From: JANNOG01 sp964516515
Lineage (GTDB): Bacteria > Actinomycetota > Actinomycetes > Actinomycetales > JBBAYJ01
Assembly (NCBI GenBank): GCA_964516515.1
Contig: CAZEYA010000234.1
Location: 1 to 5,740 of the forward strand
Length of the DNA stretch: 5,740 nucleotides
Direction of reading: 5' to 3'
This document shows, piece after piece, positions 1 through 4,672 of the stretch. Both the position numbers and the translations under genes were made by a program. The notes under the pieces are model-generated. The model saw nothing but the letters and a program-made list of their open reading frames with translations. It was not told the origin of the DNA and did not search any database. Each line of letters opens with the position of its first letter. Within the stretch, counting starts at the first letter, position 1.

Positions 1-1
1 C

Positions 2-229
2 GACGTGACCGTCGAGGCCGTATCCGCGCCGCTGATGCTCTCCTCGGCCGCCGAGTGCGTGCGGTTCGAGCGGGAGTCCTTCGGCGCCCTGCACCAGATG
101 CTCGCCGGTCTGCCCGGCGAGCAGCGGCCGGCCGTCTGGGACGAGATCGAGACCGCCCTGCGACGCTTCGAGACGAGCACCGGATTCGTCGGCCCCTGCG
201 AGATGCTCGTCGGCGCGGGAACCCGCTGA
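2..229 (+). CDS. SAM-dependent methyltransferase, C-terminal fragment (5' end outside window)
   Basis: Only the last 75 codons are present. The reading frame is open from the window edge and stops at TGA 227-229. A GTG at 5 is in frame but is probably not the true start, because the text reads as the tail of a longer protein. The pattern is a short beta strand (DVTVEAVSAPL), then SSAAECVRFERES, a helix with LHQMLAGLP, and a terminal helix and strand (EIETALRRFETSTGFVGPCEMLVGAGTR). This is what I know from the C-terminus of class I SAM-dependent methyltransferases of the UbiE/Methyltransf_11 type, where the last strand closes the Rossmann-like sheet. The SAM-binding glycine motif would lie upstream and cannot be checked. 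The substrate is unknown. The next gene starts about 110 bases downstream and appears unrelated. Confidence 0.7.
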   Translation, partial: DVTVEAVSAPLMLSSAAECVRFERESFGALHQMLAGLPGEQRPAVWDEIETALRRFETSTGFVGPCEMLVGAGTR

Positions 230-338
230 CCGCCGTACCACCGCCCTGGTAACGCGCGCGTTGAGGTCCTCAGGCAGGTCGATGAGAGTTCGCTTATCCA
301 CAGCGTGGACGGCACGGCGCCCGGATCGGGCGAATAGC

Positions 339-1214
339 GTGAGCCGGGTGAGCAGACCGACACGCCACCCGGCGAGGCTCGCCCCGATTCTCGTGACCGC
401 TCTCACGATGGTCTCCGCCGCGTGCGGGACGGGGCCGGACACGGCACTTCCCACCGCTTCAGGCTGGGCAGAGCCCACCACAGCGACGGCCAGCAGGTCG
501 CAGGGATCCGCCACCGCGACGACGACCGAGACCGCAGCGGCGGCGACAGCGACGGCGACGGCGACGGATGAGACAGCCTCGGCAGTGACATCCTCGACAA
601 CGCCCAGTCTGACGGTTGCCCTCCCGGCTGCGCAACGGGCGTCTGCCGCCCCGCGTGGCAGCTGCCCGTCCCCGGCTCCCAGCCGCAGACCGACGTATGT
701 CGACTCCTTCTTCGGAGCGGGGATCTACACCGAGTTGCAGAGCTCGGGCGACCCGTCCTATGAGGACGCGTTCGGGATCCGGCTGCGCACCGGGTACGGC
801 TACCTCGACACGATCACCCCTTACGAGCAGGTGCCGGGAACGTTCGACCTGGCCGACCCCATCGAGAACGACTACCGCACGTGCCGCCACTGCGTTTTCG
901 GGCTCGAGGACGTGAGCGGTGACCATATCCAGCAGCTCTACCTGGCGGTGAGCGGCAGGATGGTGCTGGATACCATCAATCAGGACACCGGCGAGGCGGT
1001 CGGCCGGGTCGAGGACGTCCAGCTGCAGGAGATCGCGGCGACGGGATACTACGCGTGGGAGGGCCCGATCATTGGTGGCCGATGTCTGTGGATCGACCGG
1101 CTGGACTTCGACACCCGGGCGATCCCCGGTGCACCCTGTCGAGGTCCCGAGGATTGCCCCAACGCCGCCCTCATGACCTGCGACAGCACGTGCCGCGTCC
1201 GGGCAAGCGGATGA
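339..1214 (+). CDS. Probable secreted lipoprotein with Cys-rich C-terminus, function unknown
   Basis: With the GTG at 339 as start the product has 291 residues. TTG 261, ATG 282 (weak AGGCAGG upstream) and GTG 348 are in-frame alternatives. I prefer 339/348 because they give a normal signal peptide: basic n-region (SRPTRHPAR), hydrophobic core (LAPILVTALTMVSAA) and Cys29. The lipobox is imperfect (SAAC, Ser at -3), so cleavage by signal peptidase I cannot be excluded. Residues about 35-105 are an Ala/Thr/Ser-rich linker. The globular part follows from Cys109, with a CxxC in TCRHC (182, 185), Cys249 in GGRCLWID, and a terminal cluster C267-x5-C273-x7-C281-x3-C285 containing DCPN. The stretch around CxxC (NDYRTCRHCVFGLED, then LYLAVSGRMVLD) and GGRCLWI resemble, from memory, hypothetical lipoproteins of myxobacteria. 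No enzymatic motif is visible. The stop overlaps the next gene's ATG, so the two are probably translated together. Likely location is the outer face of the cytoplasmic membrane. Confidence 0.75.
   Translation: MSRVSRPTRHPARLAPILVTALTMVSAACGTGPDTALPTASGWAEPTTATASRSQGSATATTTETAAAATATATATDETASAVTSSTTPSLTVALPAAQRASAAPRGSCPSPAPSRRPTYVDSFFGAGIYTELQSSGDPSYEDAFGIRLRTGYGYLDTITPYEQVPGTFDLADPIENDYRTCRHCVFGLEDVSGDHIQQLYLAVSGRMVLDTINQDTGEAVGRVEDVQLQEIAATGYYAWEGPIIGGRCLWIDRLDFDTRAIPGAPCRGPEDCPNAALMTCDSTCRVRASG
543..566 (+). repeat. Hexanucleotide tandem repeat (GCGACG)4 inside lipoprotein gene
   Basis: Four back-to-back hexamers start at 543. The first is GCGACA and the other three are GCGACG. They encode the alternating Ala-Thr run in the lipoprotein linker. 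The unit is a multiple of three, so gain or loss of copies would change linker length without breaking the frame. It sits in a wider low-complexity stretch (about 475-600) rich in ACC/GCG/ACG codons. Confidence 0.7.
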
Positions 1215-2002
1215 CAACGCCGGCTACGGCCCGGCCGACTACGGCACGGCTGGCCGCGGCAGCGGCCGTCCTGTCCATCGTCACCATCACGGGGTGCGGC
1301 GGCGCTGCGGGCCCGGGGGCACTGGCCACGGTGAGCCTGGGCCCGGACAACCCGACACCCGCCGTGTCGTGGTCAACGGTCAGCACCTCATCGATGTCCC
1401 CCACGCCGGAGGCCAGCGCCACCGCCTTCGAAACGTCAGCCGAGCCGCAGCCCGCATCATCGGGCAGCCCTTCTACGCCGCCCCCCGAGGCGCCGCGGCC
1501 ACCACCACCGGACCCGCCGGCGACATCGCCCTGTGTCCAGCCCCTCGCACCGGGTGATGTCGTATGGATCGACACCCCGGTTTTCGTCCACGACAAGGAC
1601 TTCCACCCCCTCAGCGACTGGGTGAACCCTGCGGTAGGTCCCGACTGGCTGGCGCCCGTCGACTACGCCAACGGCGAGGTCACCGTGTGCATCGAACTCA
1701 TCAGCGTGGCCGACCCCTCGGTGGTCCCGATCTACTACCTCATCGGGTGGGGACCCGGCGACGGCAGCAGCGCGTACGTGCGGGGCGGGGCGATGTTCGA
1801 GGGCCCCTCGGGTGTCGTCAAGGAACGTGTCCCCGTGAAGCAGTTCCAGCGCGTCGAGAACGGCTACGACGTCGGCAATGTCGGCGACTCCTGGAACTGG
1901 GCCCAGGCCGTGGACTCGCCCAATGGTGATACCTGGGGCAACGGCCCGCCGTACCCACTGACAGTCAGGCTGCGACTCACGCTGCATCCCCGGTCAGGCT
2001 GA
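1211..2002 (+). CDS. Lipoprotein with Pro/Ser/Thr-rich linker, function unknown
   Basis: This protein has 263 residues. I chose the ATG at 1211 because it overlaps the upstream TGA as ATGA, and because it places a short basic n-region (TARPTTAR) directly before a hydrophobic core (LAAAAAVLSIVTI). A good lipobox, ITGC, follows with the modified cysteine at 29. Residues about 35-105 form a disordered linker rich in Ser, Thr and Pro, ending in runs of prolines (PPPEAPRPPPPDPP). The remaining 155 residues look like a compact beta-rich domain with many Val, Trp, Tyr and Gly. They contain only two cysteines (108 and 160), which could pair in a disulfide. The closing strand reads PLTVRLRLTLHP. I do not recognise the family and see no catalytic motif. 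The architecture (lipid Cys29, linker, first domain Cys near 108) parallels the upstream partner, though the domains show no obvious similarity. The protein is probably anchored outside the cell and acts with its coupled neighbour. Confidence 0.82.
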   Translation: MTTPATARPTTARLAAAAAVLSIVTITGCGGAAGPGALATVSLGPDNPTPAVSWSTVSTSSMSPTPEASATAFETSAEPQPASSGSPSTPPPEAPRPPPPDPPATSPCVQPLAPGDVVWIDTPVFVHDKDFHPLSDWVNPAVGPDWLAPVDYANGEVTVCIELISVADPSVVPIYYLIGWGPGDGSSAYVRGGAMFEGPSGVVKERVPVKQFQRVENGYDVGNVGDSWNWAQAVDSPNGDTWGNGPPYPLTVRLRLTLHPRSG

Positions 2003-2143
2003 GAGGGGCGCACAACGTGTCGCGAGACGCTGCGCGAGCGGGCGCCGTTTCCGGTCCAAGCAGCTGATTGTGCGCGCCGCCGTCGATTTCTGGCCTTTCG
2101 GCGCCTACGGTCAGTCACCTACGGGATGAGGCGGTGAGCCCAG
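2003..2143. other. Intergenic stretch without a clear feature
   Basis: This spacer lies between the second lipoprotein gene and the small ORF at 2144. A five-base inverted repeat (TCGCG at 2020-2024, CGCGA at 2033-2037, eight-base loop) has no T-tract and is too weak to call a terminator. One frame reads without stops up to TGA 2127-2129 (ending in FGAYGQSPTG) but has no good start, and could be a gene scrap. No convincing promoter was seen. Confidence 0.4.
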
Positions 2144-2320
2144 ATGGCGAAGGTCTGGACGGTGGGAGAGGTCCTGGCGCTGAGCGCCACGGAGCAGAGT
2201 GGTCCGGTCGAACCTGATCTCCTGCCCGACATTGCCCGGGCTCCCGACCGTGTCGTCGAAAGGGTGCGAGCGCGGATTGAGGCCAGGCTTGCAGCCGAGG
2301 AGTCCCGCGTCGGCCGATAG
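2144..2320 (+). CDS. Possible small protein, 58 residues, unknown function
   Basis: An ATG at 2144 opens a 58-codon frame ending at TAG 2318-2320. An in-frame ATG at 2126 is followed at once by a stop, so 2144 fixes the start. A purine-rich GAGGCGG lies upstream but rather far away. The predicted product begins MAKVWTVGEVLALS, has a Pro/Asp-rich middle (PVEPDLLPDIARAPD) and ends in a charged, probably helical segment (VVERVRARIEARLAAEES). No signal peptide, membrane segment or known motif is visible. The amphipathic ending and small acidic/basic make-up would suit an antitoxin-like or regulatory small protein, but no partner toxin gene is adjacent. Codon use is less GC-biased than in the neighbours, with several T- and A-ending codons, so it may be a remnant or recent arrival, or not a gene. 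Confidence 0.4.
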   Translation: MAKVWTVGEVLALSATEQSGPVEPDLLPDIARAPDRVVERVRARIEARLAAEESRVGR

Positions 2321-2364
2321 CGCTTCCGCAGCAAACGGGCGAGGGTCGCCGGCCAAAAGCCGAC

Positions 2365-2395
2365 TTGCCTTGGAGCGCGCTGCAAGGCACAGACT
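2365..2395 (+). promoter_or_regulatory. MerR-type promoter with 19-bp spacer and operator palindrome
   Basis: A -35 element TTGCCT (2365-2370) and a -10 element CAGACT (2390-2395) are separated by exactly 19 bp, the overlong spacing typical of MerR-activated promoters. The spacer holds an inverted repeat centred between 2377 and 2378 that spans 2366-2389. Its left arm is TGCCTTGGAGCG and its right arm CGCTGCAAGGCA, with 11 of 12 positions paired and one G/G mismatch. In this family the dimeric regulator binds such a palindrome and untwists the spacer when its effector is bound. Expected transcription start is near 2402, the first base of the MerR ATG, so the message would be leaderless. The operator should control both the regulator and the downstream reductase. 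Confidence 0.85.
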
Positions 2396-2401
2396 CACGG
2401 C

Positions 2402-2791
2402 ATGGTTGACCTGAGCATCGGTGAGGCCGCCACGGCGGCCGGCACGACCCCGGACACGATCCGGTACTACGACCGGGAGGGCCTGCTCGACGCGCTTGAC
2501 CGAGACGCAGCAGGCAATCGGCGGTTCACGGCCGACGACGTCGGATGGCTGCGAGTGCTGCGTTGCCTCCGCGACACTGGGATGACCATCGCCGACCTGC
2601 GAGCCTTCTGCTCGGTCGACGCAACCGTGCGGCCGCAGGAGCGTCTGGTCGTATTGCAGGCGCACCGGCAGCGCGTCCTCGACCGGATCCGTCAGACGCA
2701 AGACGAGGTGGCCGTCATCGACGGGAAGATCGATGCCTACTGTGCCCTCGTGTTGGCCCATGAGGACCACGTTCCCGAGGTCGTCCGGTGA
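2402..2791 (+). CDS. MerR-family transcriptional regulator
   Basis: This is a 129-residue protein of normal size for a compact MerR regulator. The N-terminal helix-turn-helix is clear: LSIGEAATAAGTTPDTIRYYDREGLL (residues about 4-29), with the diagnostic RYYDREGLL. The wing (GNRRFTADDV, about 38-47) and second DNA-contacting region (LRCLRDTGMTIADLRAF) follow. Residues about 80-120 form the long antiparallel dimerisation helix (ERLVVLQAHRQRVLDRIRQTQDEVAVIDGKID). The short C-terminal tail lacks a paired-cysteine metal or [2Fe-2S] site, so sensing of heavy metal or superoxide of the MerR/SoxR kind is unlikely; a small organic or electrophilic effector is possible (inference). The start is set by the promoter, which puts the transcript 5' end at this ATG. 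Its TGA overlaps the reductase ATG by one base, giving a coupled two-gene operon. It probably activates, and in the absence of effector holds down, its own promoter. Confidence 0.92.
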   Translation: MVDLSIGEAATAAGTTPDTIRYYDREGLLDALDRDAAGNRRFTADDVGWLRVLRCLRDTGMTIADLRAFCSVDATVRPQERLVVLQAHRQRVLDRIRQTQDEVAVIDGKIDAYCALVLAHEDHVPEVVR

Positions 2792-3771
2792 TGCGCCTCC
2801 TGGGGCGCAGCGGTATCGACGTCGGCGCGGTAGGAATCGGTACCTGGGCGATGGGCGGCCCTTTCGCTGCCGGTGATGACGAGCTGGGCTGGGGCGAGGT
2901 CGACGATGAGGTCTCGATCCGCGCTCTGCAGCGCGCGGTCGACCTCGGAGCCACCTTGGTCGACACCGCCGACGTCTACGGAGCGGGCCACGCCGAGCGG
3001 GTCATCGCGCGGGCGCTCGGACACCGCCGGGACGACGTCGTCTACGCGACCAAGTGGGGCAACACCTACGACGAGGCCCGTCGGCAGTGGACCGGAACCG
3101 ACGCCAGTACCGCGTGGGCTCGGCGTGCCCTGCACGCCTCGCTCGCCCGGTTATCGACAGACCGGATCGACATCTGGCAGTTGCACCTGTCGGATCTCGA
3201 ACCCGGGCCTGTGGAGGATCTCATCGCCTGCTGCGAGGATCTGGTCGACGAGGGGTTGATCCGCACCTACGGCTGGAGCACCGACGATCCGGTGCGTGCC
3301 ACCGGGTTCGCGGGTGGGAAGCGGTGCGGAGTGGTGCAGTTCGGCGCCAACGTCGTCGACCCGTCGCCCAAGATGGTGACAACGGCTCGGGTTCACGACC
3401 TCGGCTGTCTGGTTCGTAGCCCGCTGGCAATGGGCCTGCTCAGTGACCGCATGACGAACGAGACGGTCATCGGCGAGGGAGATGTCCGCCGAACTGGCCC
3501 GGCCTGGCTGCGGTGGTTCGTCGACGGCCGCCCCTCGCCCGACTACCTCGCCAGGCGCGAGGCCGTCCGGGAGATCCTGACCAGCGACGGCCGCACCGTT
3601 GCCGAGGGGGCGCTGGCGTGGCTGTGGGCACTCGACGAGCGCATCGTCCCGATCCCCGGCTGCCGCACCGTGGCCCAGGTCGAGGAGAACGTCGGGGCGA
3701 TGGCCTTCGGGCCGCTGCGGCCCGCACAGGTGACTGAGATCGACAACCTGTTGTCTGTCGAGAGGCTCTGA
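2791..3771 (+). CDS. Aldo/keto reductase (NADPH-dependent)
   Basis: The product has 326 residues, the usual length for the family, in a single TIM-barrel domain. The full catalytic tetrad is visible: Asp58 and Tyr63 in DTADVYG, Lys88 in ATKWG and His132 in QLHLSD. The N-terminal LGRSGIDVGAVGIGTWAMGG is the standard AKR opening, and the late GCRTVAQVEENVGAM segment is the cofactor phosphate-binding region. The expected activity is NAD(P)H-dependent reduction of aldehydes or ketones (or the reverse) in the cytoplasm. The physiological substrate cannot be read from sequence. ATG 2791 overlaps the regulator stop as TGATG; a GTG one codon earlier (2788) is an alternative. Control by the adjacent MerR protein is almost certain from position and from the shared operator. 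In actinobacteria such pairs are common, and the effector may be the substrate or a related toxic carbonyl (inference). Confidence 0.95.
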   Translation: MRLLGRSGIDVGAVGIGTWAMGGPFAAGDDELGWGEVDDEVSIRALQRAVDLGATLVDTADVYGAGHAERVIARALGHRRDDVVYATKWGNTYDEARRQWTGTDASTAWARRALHASLARLSTDRIDIWQLHLSDLEPGPVEDLIACCEDLVDEGLIRTYGWSTDDPVRATGFAGGKRCGVVQFGANVVDPSPKMVTTARVHDLGCLVRSPLAMGLLSDRMTNETVIGEGDVRRTGPAWLRWFVDGRPSPDYLARREAVREILTSDGRTVAEGALAWLWALDERIVPIPGCRTVAQVEENVGAMAFGPLRPAQVTEIDNLLSVERL

Positions 3772-3780
3772 GCGGCTCCG

Positions 3781-3793
3781 TTCACCGGGTGAA
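3781..3793. promoter_or_regulatory. Perfect 13-bp palindrome upstream of YCII remnant
   Basis: TTCACC-G-GGTGAA is a perfect inverted repeat with six-base arms and a single central base, about 40 bases before the next start codon and 10 after the reductase stop. With a one-base loop it cannot form a normal hairpin, so it is not a terminator; an operator is possible. No confident -35/-10 pair accompanies it. Confidence 0.3.
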
Positions 3794-3833
3794 GGGCCAC
3801 GTTAGGCGCGGCTCACGACAACAGGAGACCACC

Positions 3834-4106
3834 ATGGCTAAGTACCTGCTCCTCAAGCACTACCGCGGCGGCCCCGACGCCGCCGGTCACCACCGACTGT
3901 GCCCGCTGCCCGAGACCGGCGATCTCGTCGCGGACTGGCACATGATCGACGTCGAGTCGCACGAGCGAGCGGACGAGCTGTGCCGACGGCTGGACGAGGG
4001 CGCGTTGACCACCTCGTCCGTCATGCCGCCTCCCACACCTCTCGCGCCCGATCGGACGGGGGGTTCGCTCACTAGCAGCGTGATCAATGTCGATGTGTCG
4101 GCGTAG
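3834..4106 (+). pseudogene. YCII/DGPF-domain protein, internally deleted and frameshifted
   Basis: The open frame codes for 90 residues from ATG 3834, which has a strong ribosome site (AGGAG, 3823-3827, six bases before ATG). The first 15 residues, MAKYLLLKHYRGGPD, are the classic start of actinobacterial YCII/DGPF proteins, and PETGDLVADWHMIDVESHERADELCRRL matches their second half. The family is normally about 110-140 residues, and the middle (the WTPEEV helix and strands before the DGPF motif) is missing. At 3880-3897 the +1 frame reads PPVTTD, the residues expected just before DGPF-PETGDL, while the frame in use gives AAGHHRLCPLPETG. This points to a deletion of some 50-60 codons plus a net one-base indel that restored frame. 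The tail from about residue 55 (EGALTTSSV onward) no longer resembles the family end (EWLEVRP). Family members usually sit beside an ECF sigma factor gene, which is absent here. It is translated at best as a non-functional stub. Confidence 0.65.
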
Positions 4107-4113
4107 CGCTGCA

Positions 4114-4599
4114 TCACACCACCTGATCATCGGGCACGCCGAGTTGGTTGGTCAGCCCCCACATATCCCACAGTGTGCGAACGGCGGAGATCCGTGACGT
4201 CACCGTTCCGAGACTCGTGGTGTGCGCAAAGGTGACCACGGAGATCGCCCGCACCTCCGCGTGACGCCCGGTGGCCGCCACGCCCGGGAGCAGCCACGGC
4301 ACCTCTCGGTCGTGGATGAACGAGACCATCGCCTCCGCGACCAGCCGCTGCTGGTCCACCGTTCGCGAGACCCGCTGGAAGGCGAGGTCGGCGGGCAGGT
4401 GCGGCACAAGGCTCGTTCGGAGGAACTGTCGCAGCTCGCCTTCGACCGACCCCGTGTGCATCGGCTCGTTACGGAGCACACACTCCCGGGTAGTGACCGC
4501 GACCGCGGTGTCGACGTCACCGGCGGTGAACACCGCCCGGTGATAGCTGTCCCAGACCCCTTCCATCTGCCATATGAGGCGTTGGATCCCGATCGTCAT
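4114..4599 (-). CDS. NTF2-like / SnoaL-type polyketide-cyclase-fold protein
   Basis: On the minus strand, with ATG at 4599-4597 and stop at 4116-4114, the product has 161 residues. A second ATG at 4566 would give 150 residues starting MEGVWDSYHRAVF; neither has a good ribosome site, and the longer in-frame extension upstream overlaps the divergent gene. The sequence follows the NTF2-like cone fold: an N-terminal helix pair (WDSYHRAVFTAGDVDTAVAV), a strand with VLRNEPMHTGSVEGELRQFLRTSLVPHLP, then RTVDQQRLVAEAMVSFIHDREVPWLLPGVAATGRHAEVRAISVVTF and a final LWDMWGLTNQLGV. The LPGV-ATGR-EV, WD and terminal QLG pattern matches SnoaL-like proteins I know, including those fused or adjacent to dienelactone hydrolases. 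The domain may be a small-molecule isomerase/cyclase or a binding protein. His96 and Asp97 lie at a pocket-lining position, but no activity can be assigned. It converges on the YCII remnant with seven bases between stops, and no terminator fits there. Confidence 0.78.
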   Translation of the reverse strand: MTIGIQRLIWQMEGVWDSYHRAVFTAGDVDTAVAVTTRECVLRNEPMHTGSVEGELRQFLRTSLVPHLPADLAFQRVSRTVDQQRLVAEAMVSFIHDREVPWLLPGVAATGRHAEVRAISVVTFAHTTSLGTVTSRISAVRTLWDMWGLTNQLGVPDDQVV

Positions 4600-4672
4600 A
4601 TCGCTCAGACGGTAACGGCACCCGCGGAAATACTCTCGACTCGGGGCATCGCGTGCCGCGACGATGGCGGGC
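4600..4672. promoter_or_regulatory. Divergent promoter region between NTF2-like and ABC-F genes
   Basis: This 73-bp spacer must hold the starts of two oppositely directed transcripts. TACTCT at 4631-4636 is a possible plus-strand -10 element and TACCGT (4615-4610, minus strand) a possible minus-strand one. No convincing -35 partners are seen, so the assignment is positional. Confidence 0.35.

Noticed and set aside
459..1217. Long minus-strand open frame (252 codons) opposite the first lipoprotein gene
   Set aside because: It is Arg/Gly-rich, low-complexity and lacks family features. It is the usual antisense by-product of GC-rich coding DNA, whereas the plus frame has a signal peptide and ordered cysteines.
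2020..2037. Possible terminator hairpin after the second lipoprotein gene
   Set aside because: The stem is only five bases with an eight-base loop and no T-tract, which is common by chance in GC-rich DNA.
2040..2129. Short plus-strand frame ending FGAYGQSPTG before TGA 2127-2129
   Set aside because: It has no convincing start codon or ribosome site and is too short to judge. It is at best a gene scrap.
2111..2770. Minus-strand frame of 219 codons across the MerR gene
   Set aside because: It lies opposite a clear MerR gene and its operator, and the translation shows no recognisable domain.
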